DNA of 64,000 nt, taken from Streptomyces sp. NBC_00289. Lineage in GTDB: Bacteria; Actinomycetota; Actinomycetes; Streptomycetales; Streptomycetaceae. The notes beneath the pieces were generated by a model that saw nothing but the letters and a program-made list of their open reading frames with translations, ran no database searches and was not told the origin of the DNA. Positions 8,648-16,165 of the stretch are shown in pieces. Each line of letters opens with the position of its first letter. Position 1 is the stretch's first letter. The translations under genes and the position numbers were made by a program. The stretch covers positions 9,114,001 to 9,178,000 of the forward strand of contig NZ_CP108046.1 of the NCBI RefSeq assembly GCF_041435115.1, written 5' to 3'.

Positions 8648-9403
8648 TCAGAAGGTCCGCTTCAGCAGATCCAGCAACGCCACCCAGTGCCGCTCCGCGC
8701 CCTTCTCGTCGTACGCGGCGGTGTCGGCCTGCGTGTAACCGTGCTCGGATCCGGAGTAGACCTCGCAGGTATGACGGACTCCCGCGGCGCTGAGGGCCTC
8801 CTCGAAGCGCTCGATCTGCTCGGGCGGCAGGCCTGGGTCGTTGTCGGCGTGGCCGAAGTACACCTCGGCCGTGATGTGCCCGGCCGCCAGGTGGGGGCTG
8901 TCCGGCGCGTCGGTCACGAGACGGCTGCCGTGGAAACCGGCCACCGCCGCGACCCGGTCCGGATGTGCGGCGGCGGTCGGCAGGGTGAGCCGGGCGCCCA
9001 TGCAGTACCCGGTCACCGCGACCGGGCCGTCCGAGACCAGTGCGCTCCCCGCCATCCACCGCAGGTACGCGTCGGCGTCCCGGACGATCAGTTCGGGGGT
9101 GAGGGCCAGCACGAACGGGTACAGCGTCTCGAAGATCTCCGGGCGCGCGGCCGGGTCGATGAACTCCGGCAACTCCATGACGGGGGCCCGTCCGTGACGG
9201 TAGAACAGGTTGGGAACCAGCACCGTGTAGCCGGCCGCGGCGAGCCGGTCGGCCATCGCCCGCAGGTGCGGGCGCAGCCCGAAGGCGTCCTGGTAGAGCA
9301 GCACGCCCGGCCGGGGCGTCCCGTCACCGGGATGCGCGAGATAGGCGTCGGCGACGCCGTCCTCGGTGGGGATGTCCACGGCTGTTCCCTGTACGGAGGT
9401 CAT
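8648..9403 (-). CDS. Dienelactone hydrolase family protein
   Basis: 251 residues of alpha/beta hydrolase fold. The catalytic triad of the DLH family is visible: Cys in GYCMGAR, Asp in HADNDPG, and His in SEHGYT near the C-terminus. The family hydrolyses enol-lactones and related esters; the true substrate here is unknown. The ATG at 9401-9403 is chosen as start with an AGAGG-like site upstream. It is not operonic with the downstream GH64 gene, since the latter has its own operator. Confidence 0.9.
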   Translation of the reverse strand: MTSVQGTAVDIPTEDGVADAYLAHPGDGTPRPGVLLYQDAFGLRPHLRAMADRLAAAGYTVLVPNLFYRHGRAPVMELPEFIDPAARPEIFETLYPFVLALTPELIVRDADAYLRWMAGSALVSDGPVAVTGYCMGARLTLPTAAAHPDRVAAVAGFHGSRLVTDAPDSPHLAAGHITAEVYFGHADNDPGLPPEQIERFEEALSAAGVRHTCEVYSGSEHGYTQADTAAYDEKGAERHWVALLDLLKRTF

Positions 9404-9561
9404 GGGGGTGCCTCTCTGCGCGGTGCACGACGACGAGTGGGCGATCCGCCCGGCGAGGCCGGGCGGCGACCATCGTTGCACGCACCATCCACCTGGCCGT
9501 TCGGGGCCCCCGGTGCGGGGTCGCGAGGGAAGCGCAGGTGCTGCGTCCGGTGTGCCGAGAG

Positions 9562-10182
9562 CTACTCGAAGCGCGTGGCGTCCCCCGCGCCGTACCGGAT
9601 GATCTCGGCCTCGCCGCCGGAGAAGTCGATGACCGTCGTCGGCTCGGTGCCGCAGTCACCGGAGTCGACCACCGCGTCCAGGACGTGGTCCAGCCGGTCC
9701 TTGATCTCCCAGCCCTGCGTCAGCGGCTCGTCCTCGTCCGGCAGGAGGAGGGTGCTCGACAGGAGCGGCTCCCCGAGCTCGGCCAGCAGGGCCTGGGTGA
9801 CGACGTGGTCGGGGATGCGCACGCCGACCGTCTTCTTCTTCGGATGCTGGAGCACGCGCGGCACCTCCCTCGTCGCGGGCAGGATGAAGGTGTAGCTGCC
9901 CGGGGTGGACGCCTTGATCGCGCGGAACACGTCGTTGTCGATCCGCACGAACTGGCCCAGCTGCGCGAAGTCCTGGCACACGAGCGTGAAGTGGTGCCGG
10001 TCGTCCAGCTTGCGGATCGTACGGATCCGGTCGATACCGTCGCGGCTGCCCAGTCGGCTGCCCAGCGCGTAGCAGGAGTCCGTCGGATACGCGATCAGCG
10101 CGTCGGCGCGGATCATGTCGGCGACCTGGGCGATGGTGCGCGGTTGCGGGTTGTCGGGGTGCACGTCGAAGTACTTCGCCAT
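9562..10182 (-). CDS. YciO/YrdC/Sua5-family protein (threonylcarbamoyl-AMP synthase-like)
   Basis: 206 residues, a single YrdC-like RNA-binding fold without the extra Sua5 C-terminal domain. Visible features include AYPTDSCYALG, the basic HPKKKTVGVRIPDH loop and the SSTLLLPDE strand. YrdC/Sua5 proteins make threonylcarbamoyl-AMP for tRNA t6A. The length and the KKKTVGVRIPDH wording are closer to the YciO branch, whose role is less clear, so the exact activity is open. The gene is divergent from the acetyltransferase. Confidence 0.85.
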   Translation of the reverse strand: MAKYFDVHPDNPQPRTIAQVADMIRADALIAYPTDSCYALGSRLGSRDGIDRIRTIRKLDDRHHFTLVCQDFAQLGQFVRIDNDVFRAIKASTPGSYTFILPATREVPRVLQHPKKKTVGVRIPDHVVTQALLAELGEPLLSSTLLLPDEDEPLTQGWEIKDRLDHVLDAVVDSGDCGTEPTTVIDFSGGEAEIIRYGAGDATRFE

Positions 10183-10265
10183 TCACCGAGCTTATGCCGT
10201 ACGGGTGCTCCGCCCGCGCAGGCGGTGTCACGGCGGCCCGCACACCGACGCCGTACGCTCCGCGC

Positions 10266-10856
10266 ATGGATCACGACACCGTACGGCTGGAGACACCCGC
10301 CACCCCGTCCGCTCCCGCGCTCGTCCTGCGCCCCTGGCGCCCCGAGGACGCCGACGACCTGGCGTCCGCGAGTCGGGACGAGCTGCTGCGCCGCTGGGTG
10401 ACGTCCGTCGCGGACGACCGGGAGAGCGCCGCACGCTGGCTGCGGGAGCAGCGGCACGGCTGGGAGACGGGGACCCGCTACGCCTTCGCGGTCGTCGAGC
10501 GGCTGGGCGAGGCGGCCGACGGGCCACTCGTCGGTCACACGGTCCTCAAGCGCCGCCTCCCGGACACCTCGGTGGCCGAGGTCGGCTATTGGACGGCCGC
10601 ACACGCCCGTGGCCGGGGCGTCGCGCCGCGAGCCCTGGACACCCTGACGGAGTGGGCGTTCACCGTCTTCGCCGGCGACGGGCTCACGCGTCTCGAACTC
10701 GTCCACCAGGCGGACAACACGGCGTCCTGCCGGGTCGCGGAGAAGTGCGGGTACACGTTCGGCTCGCTGCTGCCCGCCGCTCCGCCGGCCTTCCCGCGGG
10801 ACGGCCATGTCCACGCCTGCGTTCGCGGCGCCGAGCGAAGGGCACGCGTGGGGTAA
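10266..10856 (+). CDS. GNAT-family N-acetyltransferase
   Basis: 196 residues. The RimJ/RimL-like GNAT pattern is visible: LVLRPWRPEDADDL at the N-terminus, GYWTAAHARGRGVAPRAL as the acetyl-CoA pyrophosphate loop (Q/RxxGxG/A), and NTASCRVAEKCGYTF at the end. It transfers an acetyl group from acetyl-CoA to an amine on a protein or small molecule; the substrate is unknown. I chose ATG 10266, since the upstream in-frame ATG would add 24 residues unlike the family. Confidence 0.88.
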   Translation: MDHDTVRLETPATPSAPALVLRPWRPEDADDLASASRDELLRRWVTSVADDRESAARWLREQRHGWETGTRYAFAVVERLGEAADGPLVGHTVLKRRLPDTSVAEVGYWTAAHARGRGVAPRALDTLTEWAFTVFAGDGLTRLELVHQADNTASCRVAEKCGYTFGSLLPAAPPAFPRDGHVHACVRGAERRARVG

Positions 10857-10901
10857 CGTCCGCGGACGGTGGACGAGGCAACCCGCGAGGAGAAGGCCGA
10901 C

Positions 10902-12473
10902 ATGGCTGGCCGAGAGGACGGAATCCCCCCGACGACAGACCGCACGACAGACCGCACGAGGGACGGTGCGACAGAGCGCACGGCGGAGAGCGCGAGAGAG
11001 GGCGGGCACGTGGACACGCCGTGGGCCCAGGGACTGCTCGAGCATCTGCGGCCGACCGGTCGTGACCTCCGCAGGCTCGTCGCCTGGCTCGCCGACACGG
11101 TGCACGGCACGGCCTCCCTCCAGGACCACACCGGCGCCCTCCTCGCCGGCCCGCGTACGGCCTTGCGGCAGGACCTGGTCGCGGACCTCGTCACCGGCCG
11201 GATCGCCTCCGCCGCCTGGGACGACCAGGGACAGCACCTGCGCCTGGTCAGGGTCGCGCATCCGCACACCTCGTCGGCCTGGGTGCTGGCGGTCTCGCGC
11301 GAGGCCCCGTTCGACCGGCGGGCCTCCGAGATCGTCACGCACACCGCCCAGGTCGTCGAACTCCTGCTGCGGGCACGGGAGGCCACCGAGGCCGCACGGC
11401 GGCTGGAGCTGGCGGCGGCCGATCTGCGGCTGGCGATCCTCCAGCTGCTGATGGTGGAGGACACCGTCTCGGCGCGCCGTGTCGCCGCGGGCCTGTGGCC
11501 GGGGCTGCTCGACACGGACACGGCGTGCGTCTACGTCGTGGAGAGCGGCCCCGGGGAACGCGACGCGCTCGCCGCCGAGTGCCGCGACATCACGGCGGAA
11601 CGGGCCCTGGTCGTGCGCTGCCCGGCCATGGACCGGCACGTGATCGTCGTGACCCCCGGCGAAGCCGCGGGGGAGGAGCTCCGCTCACTGATCGGCCGGC
11701 GCCCCGGCACGTTCCTCGGCGGCAGCGTCCGGCAGAGCCTGGCCCGGACCGCCACCGCCTACGGGCAGGCCGTGAGTGCCCTCGCCGTCGCCCGGTTCCG
11801 GCCGGACAAGACGGCGGTGTACGCCGAACGCACCCACCCGGAACGGCTGATGGACCCGGAGGCACTGCGGGTCTGGACCACCCAGGTGCTGCGCTCGCTC
11901 GACGTCCTGCCCCACCACACCCGCGCCGAACTGCTGGCCACCACCCGGCTGGGCCTGGAGTTCACCGCCGTGAGCGCGGCGAAGGTCCTGGGCGTGAGCC
12001 GCAACACCGTCCGCGCGCGCATGGAACGCGTCGAGGGCCTGTTGCGCACCGACTTCTCCGACCTCACGGTCCGCGCGGTCGTCCATCTGGCGCTGAACAC
12101 CCAGGTCGGCCTGGGTGAGGAGGCAGTCGACGGCGGCACCCGGCAGGCCGGACAGCCGCAGGTCGGCGACCTGCTCGCCGGGCCCGGTCTGCGCACGTGG
12201 GCGTGCGACCTGCTGGGGCGGCTGGACACGGACGCCCGGGACCTGCGCCGCACCCTGCGCACCTGGATCGCCGCCGGGGGCAACGCCGAACGGGCCGCAC
12301 AGACGCTGGGCGTCCACGCCCAGACCGTGCGCGAGCACGTCCGCAGCGCGGAACCCGTGCTGGAACGCCAGCTCCTCTCCGCCGGCAGCGACCTCTATGA
12401 GGTCGTCGTCGCCCATGTGGCGACGGGAGACCTGCGGCCGCCCGCCCTGGACCGGGCGAAACCGGGCCATTAG
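10902..12473 (+). CDS. PucR/CdaR-like transcriptional regulator with two C-terminal HTH regions
   Basis: 523 residues from ATG 10902, with GAGGAG at 10887-10892. The first 40 residues are Thr/Asp/Arg-rich and disordered. The middle resembles the sensor part of CdaR/PucR-type regulators. An HTH_30-type helix-turn-helix follows, centred on VSAAKVLGVSRNTVRARMERV. About 115 residues later a second similar motif, NAERAAQTLGVHAQTVREHV, lies close to the C-terminus. Two HTH units in one chain suggest paired half-site recognition or a duplicated DNA-binding domain. Target genes are unknown; the neighbours are not obviously linked. Confidence 0.8.
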   Translation: MAGREDGIPPTTDRTTDRTRDGATERTAESAREGGHVDTPWAQGLLEHLRPTGRDLRRLVAWLADTVHGTASLQDHTGALLAGPRTALRQDLVADLVTGRIASAAWDDQGQHLRLVRVAHPHTSSAWVLAVSREAPFDRRASEIVTHTAQVVELLLRAREATEAARRLELAAADLRLAILQLLMVEDTVSARRVAAGLWPGLLDTDTACVYVVESGPGERDALAAECRDITAERALVVRCPAMDRHVIVVTPGEAAGEELRSLIGRRPGTFLGGSVRQSLARTATAYGQAVSALAVARFRPDKTAVYAERTHPERLMDPEALRVWTTQVLRSLDVLPHHTRAELLATTRLGLEFTAVSAAKVLGVSRNTVRARMERVEGLLRTDFSDLTVRAVVHLALNTQVGLGEEAVDGGTRQAGQPQVGDLLAGPGLRTWACDLLGRLDTDARDLRRTLRTWIAAGGNAERAAQTLGVHAQTVREHVRSAEPVLERQLLSAGSDLYEVVVAHVATGDLRPPALDRAKPGH

Positions 12474-12527
12474 GACGCACCTGTGCACGGGTGAGCCCTC
12501 CGGGCGGCGCAGCGGGCATTGTTGCGG

Positions 12528-12556
12528 TTCACAACGGCTCGTGCGGGACGTAGGTT
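12528..12556 (+). promoter_or_regulatory. Candidate vegetative (HrdB-type) promoter with no gene downstream
   Basis: A -35-like TTCACA at 12528-12533 is separated by exactly 17 bp from a -10-like TAGGTT at 12551-12556. This is a good match to the Streptomyces vegetative TTGACN / TAGRNT pattern. Transcription would start near 12563. No plus-strand gene follows until 13697. Confidence 0.45.
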
Positions 12557-12562
12557 CGACGG

Positions 12563-12720
12563 GCCGCGGGGGCACGACCGGAACGGGGGACCGGTCGGGT
12601 CCCCGCCCGCGGTGCCGGCCGGCCGAGGGGCCGCACCGGTCTCCTGGTGGCTTGAAGCGCTGAGGGACGGCCCCTGCCGGGCTTTCGGTCCTGGGTCGCG
12701 GAGCCACGGACAGGGCAACC
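12563..12720 (+). ncRNA. Candidate small structured RNA (unrecognised family)
   Basis: Downstream of the candidate promoter there are nested complementary arms. 12564-12570 pairs with 12606-12612, enclosing 12586-12591 with 12599-12604 (7-base loop). A second unit pairs 12626-12633 with 12668-12675 (8 bp). The 3' end is not defined. It does not match tmRNA, RNase P, SRP or 6S RNA features that I know. GC-rich DNA forms stems by chance, so this rests on the combination with the promoter. Confidence 0.3.
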
Positions 12721-12749
12721 GCTCGGAGAAGGCGGCCGGTTCCGAAGTG

Positions 12750-12807
12750 CCGTACGGCGACGCCTGATTGCCTCCGTCCCGTACGGCGACGCCCGCTTGC
12801 TCCGTCC
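12750..12807. repeat. Imperfect tandem duplication, about 29 bp
   Basis: Two head-to-tail copies begin with CCGTACGGCGACGCC and end with CTCCGTC (29 and 28 bp). They lie in the gap between convergent genes, downstream of the candidate RNA. No function is assigned. Confidence 0.55.
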
Positions 12808-12966
12808 CTTACGCGCGCTCGCCTGCCGTGAGATGCCTGCCGGGTTGGCGGGCGCCCTTCTGCGGGGACGCACCCGGGACGAAGGGTGAAGAGGGAAGCC
12901 GGGGCGGCGGACCGGCACCCCTTGTCGCGTGGCGGCACAGTGCCGGGCCGGCCTGGGGGGGGCAGG

Positions 12967-13434
12967 TCAGTCGCCGGACAGGGGGGCCAGCACGGCGAGT
13001 GTGCCGTTCGCCTGACGTAGGGCCAGCTCCAGGGTGACCGGGGCGTGCAGCGCTCCGGTCCCGTCGGGCGGAATGAGCCATTCGAGGGAGCGGGCGGCCC
13101 GGTACGGCGGGGGTACGGCGACCCAGGAGCCCCGGCCGGCGTTCCGCAGGCCCTCCCCGACCCAGCGGCTGCCCGGGTCGGGCGGCAGGAAGAAGCCGAC
13201 CCGGTGGGCCGCCGTGTCCACCAGCGTCGGCCCGGGTACCGGAAGCGAGGGTCTCCACAGGAGGTCCAGCGTGAGCAGGCCCAGGTGGTCGGGCACGCTG
13301 AGCAGGTCCCAGAACCGCCCCGCCTCGAGAAGGGCGATGCCTTCGCCCTCGTCCCACGCGCGTTTGCAGGTACGGGGGTTCGGGGCCGCCGCGGCCAGCC
13401 ACTCGATGCCGTGCGTCCACAGTGCGTTGGTCAT
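12967..13434 (-). CDS. Conserved actinobacterial hypothetical (resembles short primase/polymerase-like proteins)
   Basis: 155 residues from ATG 13432-13434, with GGAGGGGG just upstream. Segments such as CKRAWDEGEGIALLEAGRFWDLLSVP (family-like N-terminus), HRVGFFLPPDP and GRGSWVAVPPP resemble small Streptomyces proteins often labelled bifunctional DNA primase/polymerase-like. Catalytic acidic motifs of a true primase are not evident to me, so no activity is claimed. No signal peptide or membrane segment is seen. It is convergent with the double-HTH regulator and divergent from the aminotransferase. Confidence 0.7.
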   Translation of the reverse strand: MTNALWTHGIEWLAAAAPNPRTCKRAWDEGEGIALLEAGRFWDLLSVPDHLGLLTLDLLWRPSLPVPGPTLVDTAAHRVGFFLPPDPGSRWVGEGLRNAGRGSWVAVPPPYRAARSLEWLIPPDGTGALHAPVTLELALRQANGTLAVLAPLSGD

Positions 13435-13696
13435 GTCCCCCTCCAGGTGATGTTCGCTCGGCCGCAGGGATGCACGAAAGATCCGGCCGGGGCGGTCGTC
13501 GGCCGCCGCACGCGATCCCGGCATATGCATGCTGGTGGATATTTCTATGTGGCGGAAGGGGTGGCGTGGCCTGGCGAATCACGGACGGCTGAATCGATCG
13601 TTGTTGCGATTGATTCGGTCGCTTTCTCTTGAAGAGTCGTCGTTTTCGGTCGTACGCTGCGGTGGTTCAGTCGCCTCCCAGCCTTCGGGGTCTGCC

Positions 13697-15046
13697 ATGG
13701 ATCGTCCACGACTACATGACCTGCTCGTCCGTGAGAGGGCGGAGGCCGAGCGCCGGTGCCCGCGTTCGAGAGACGCTCACGCGCGTGCCGCACACCTCTT
13801 CGGGCGGGTCCCGATGACGTGGATGAACAAGACCGCGGGCCCCTTCCCCCGCTACCTCGACAGCGCCCACGGTGCCCGCGTCACGGACATCGACGGCCAC
13901 GAGTACATCGACTTCTGCCTGGGCGACACCGGCGCCATGGCCGGTCACTCCCCGGCGGCGGTGGCCGAGGCGGTCCAGCACCGGTTCGCCGTGCAGGGCG
14001 GTGCCACCGCGATGCTGCCGACGGAGGAGGCCGAGTGGGTCGGCGCCGAGCTGACCCGCCGGTTCGGGCTGGCCCGCTGGAGCTTCTCACTGACGGCGAC
14101 GGACGCCAACCGGTGGGCGATCAGGCTGGCCCGGGCCGTCACCGGCCGCCCGAAGATCCTGGTGAACAGCTACAGCTACCACGGCAGTGTCGACGAGTCG
14201 CTCATCGTGGTCGGCCCGGACGGCCGCGGTGTGGCCCGGCCCGGCAATGTCGGAGCCCCCTGTGACGTCACCCTGACCAGCCGGGTCGCGGAGTTCAACG
14301 ACCTGGCACAGCTGGAGCGCGAACTGGCCCACGGCGACGTGGCCGCCGTCCTCATGGAACCCGCGCTGACCAACATCGGCATCGTGCTGCCGGAACCCGG
14401 CCACCTCGCCGGAGTCCGCGCTCTGACCAGGCAGTACGGCACCCTGCTGATCAACGACGAGACCCATACCTTCTCCGCCGGGCCGGGCGGGTGCACCGCC
14501 GCCTGGGGACTGGAACCCGACCTGCTGACCATCGGCAAGGCGATCGGCGGCGGTATCCCGGCCGGCGCCTACGGGCTGTCCGCCGAACTCGCCGACCGGC
14601 TGCTCGGCCGGGCCGACCTCGACCTGGTGGACATGGGCGGCGTCGGCGGCACCCTGGCCGGCAACGCCCTGTCGGTCGCCGCGATGCGGGCCACGCTCGA
14701 GCACGTCCTGACCGACGAGGCGTTCGCCCGCATGGCGAAGCTGTCCGAACGGTTCGAGGCGGGAGTGCGCGAGGGCATCGACGCCCACGCACTGCCCTGG
14801 TCCGTCAGCAGGCTCGGCGCCCGCACCGAGTACCGCTTCGCCGACCCGGCGCCCCGCACCGGCACCGAGTCCGCGGCGGCGGCGGACCCGGAACTCGAGG
14901 ACTTCCTCCACCTCTATCTGGCCAACCGGGGCATTCTGCTGACGCCCTTCCACAACATGGCGCTGATGTGCCCGGACACGACCGAGCAGGACGTGGACAC
15001 CCACACGGAGATCTTCGCCGCGGCCCTCACGGCTCTTGCGGGCTGA
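13697..15046 (+). CDS. Class III PLP-dependent aminotransferase (glutamate-1-semialdehyde aminotransferase-like)
   Basis: 449 residues. Fold-type I signatures include the TDIDGHEYIDFCLGDTGAMAGHSP N-terminal segment, DETHTFSAGPGG (PLP-binding Asp region) and DLLTIGKAIGGGIPAGAYG with the Schiff-base Lys281. Enzymes of this class move an amino group to or from aldehydes and keto acids. ATG 13697 has a poor ribosome site (GGGG), so the start is uncertain; in-frame codons upstream exist. It is followed 49 bp later by an Lrp/AsnC regulator and then a 78-aa protein, apparently one unit. It could aminate the aldehyde released by the reductase of the neighbouring polyketide cluster, but that is speculative because a stem-loop separates them. 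Confidence 0.88.
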   Translation: MDRPRLHDLLVRERAEAERRCPRSRDAHARAAHLFGRVPMTWMNKTAGPFPRYLDSAHGARVTDIDGHEYIDFCLGDTGAMAGHSPAAVAEAVQHRFAVQGGATAMLPTEEAEWVGAELTRRFGLARWSFSLTATDANRWAIRLARAVTGRPKILVNSYSYHGSVDESLIVVGPDGRGVARPGNVGAPCDVTLTSRVAEFNDLAQLERELAHGDVAAVLMEPALTNIGIVLPEPGHLAGVRALTRQYGTLLINDETHTFSAGPGGCTAAWGLEPDLLTIGKAIGGGIPAGAYGLSAELADRLLGRADLDLVDMGGVGGTLAGNALSVAAMRATLEHVLTDEAFARMAKLSERFEAGVREGIDAHALPWSVSRLGARTEYRFADPAPRTGTESAAAADPELEDFLHLYLANRGILLTPFHNMALMCPDTTEQDVDTHTEIFAAALTALAG

Positions 15047-15095
15047 ACCACCCGGTGAGGCCGGCCACGCCGGCCGGAAAGGAAACCCCCGGAGC

Positions 15096-15536
15096 ATGGA
15101 CGAGATCGACCGGGCCATCCTGCGCGAACTGCAGACCGACGGCCGTATCGCCTACGCGGACCTCGGACCCAAGGTCGGCCTGTCGGCCTCCGCGGCCCGG
15201 CAGCGACTCCAGCGGCTGCTGGACTCCGGGGCGGTGTCGGTGGTCGGGGTCACCGACCCGATGGCCATGGGCGGGCAGGCCATGGCGCTGCTCGGGATCG
15301 TCGTGGACGGCGATCCGCGCGAGGTAGCCGACGAACTGGCGGGGCGTCCGGAGGTGGTCTACTCGGTCCTGACCTCGGGCGGCTTCGACCTGTTCGCCGA
15401 GGTGGTCGCCCCGGGCCCCCGGCAACTGCTGGACTTCGTCAACGATGTCGTACGCCCGGTCGACGGGGTACGGCAGATCCAGTCCTTCCCGTACTTCGGC
15501 ATCCACACCCACCGCTTCCTGTGGGACGTGGGCTGA
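15096..15536 (+). CDS. Lrp/AsnC family transcriptional regulator
   Basis: 146 residues with the standard two-domain plan. An N-terminal winged helix (MDEIDRAILRELQTDGR, then LGPKVGLSASAARQRLQRL as the HTH) is followed by a RAM ligand-binding domain (residues about 65-140) containing VVYSVLTSGGFDLFAEV. Such regulators bind amino acids and usually control the adjacent amino-acid gene, here the aminotransferase directly upstream. The start ATG 15096 is fixed by alignment of the typical N-terminus. Confidence 0.93.
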   Translation: MDEIDRAILRELQTDGRIAYADLGPKVGLSASAARQRLQRLLDSGAVSVVGVTDPMAMGGQAMALLGIVVDGDPREVADELAGRPEVVYSVLTSGGFDLFAEVVAPGPRQLLDFVNDVVRPVDGVRQIQSFPYFGIHTHRFLWDVG

Positions 15537-15592
15537 GCCCGTGTGCCCGTCGGGCGTGCGGGTACTCGGCCCGCGACACGAAGGAGGCCCGA

Positions 15593-15829
15593 ATGACCAG
15601 CAGTGCGGACACCGGTGGCGTGACCGGCACGCCGGACAAGGACTACAACCTGATCTGGTACGTGGAGGCGTGCCTGAGCAACGCGCTGCGCCTGGAGACG
15701 TACATCCAGGACGCCGAGCGCGAGAAGGACGCGGAGGTCGTCGACCTGTTCCGCAAGGCCCAGGCGGACAGCCGCAAGGGTGCGGAACTGGGCAAGAAGC
15801 TCCTGCGGGCGCGGCTGGACGGCGGCTGA
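15593..15829 (+). CDS. Small charged conserved hypothetical protein
   Basis: 78 residues from ATG 15593 with a strong AAGGAGG site. It is rich in Lys, Asp, Glu and Ala and predicted helical over residues 20-70 (LETYIQDAEREKDAEVVDLF). No signal peptide or membrane segment is seen. It follows the Lrp/AsnC gene by 56 bp and ends just before a stem-loop, so it is probably the last gene of the aminotransferase unit. The function is unknown. Confidence 0.75.
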   Translation: MTSSADTGGVTGTPDKDYNLIWYVEACLSNALRLETYIQDAEREKDAEVVDLFRKAQADSRKGAELGKKLLRARLDGG

Positions 15830-15843
15830 CGCCGGCTCCTCCC

Positions 15844-15886
15844 AGCGGCCCGGTCACCGAGGTGGATCCCCGGCGGCCGGGCCGCT
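15844..15886 (+). terminator. Stem-loop with 10-bp perfect arms
   Basis: The arms are 15844-15853 and 15877-15886 with a 23-base loop, 15 bp after the 78-aa gene. It probably ends the aminotransferase transcript and separates it from the polyketide operon. Confidence 0.6.
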
Positions 15887-16165
15887 GTCGTAGGGTGGTC
15901 CGGAACGTCCAAATCCCTTACGACACCCAGGGTTTACACGAGGCCGGTCGGTGGGGCCGACGGGACTTGCTAGGGTGCTACTCACCGGTAGCAAGCTGAA
16001 ACGGGGGACACGAGGAGTCTGCGCTCACCGCAGTTCCTCGGACGAGTGGTCGAGAAGGACGCTCTGGCAAGGGGGCCGGAGCGGCCACGGCTGCCGCGCG
16101 GATACAGGCGCGGCCCTCGAACGCCAGTTCCTCGCCCACCGATTCAGACAGGTGACACTCGTCTT
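15887..16165 (+). promoter_or_regulatory. Leader region of the FAAL/polyketide operon
   Basis: This gap (part of 336 bp between genes) should hold the operon promoter. Two TAGGGT hexamers resembling a -10 occur at 15891-15896 and 15971-15976, but neither has a convincing -35. CTTGCTA at 15966-15972 and its complement at 15989-15995 form an inverted repeat around the second one, a possible operator. No small gene is seen. Confidence 0.25.

Larger units (their letters stand above)
12474..12966. other. 493-bp gap between convergent genes: promoter, structured stretch, short repeats
   Basis: No convincing protein gene is seen here on either strand. It holds a plus-strand promoter (12528-12556), sequence with strong stem-forming potential (12561-12675) and an imperfect tandem repeat (about 12750-12807), each listed separately. 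The remainder, 12808-12966, shows nothing clear. Confidence 0.6.

Noticed and set aside
12519..12767. 82-codon plus-strand open frame in the gap after the double-HTH regulator
   Set aside because: No ribosome site, and composition unlike a real protein. It overlaps the stem-forming region better explained as RNA or non-coding DNA.
13529..13696. 56-residue N-terminal extension of the aminotransferase
   Set aside because: The added residues do not match class III aminotransferases, and there is no good ribosome site at the upstream start.
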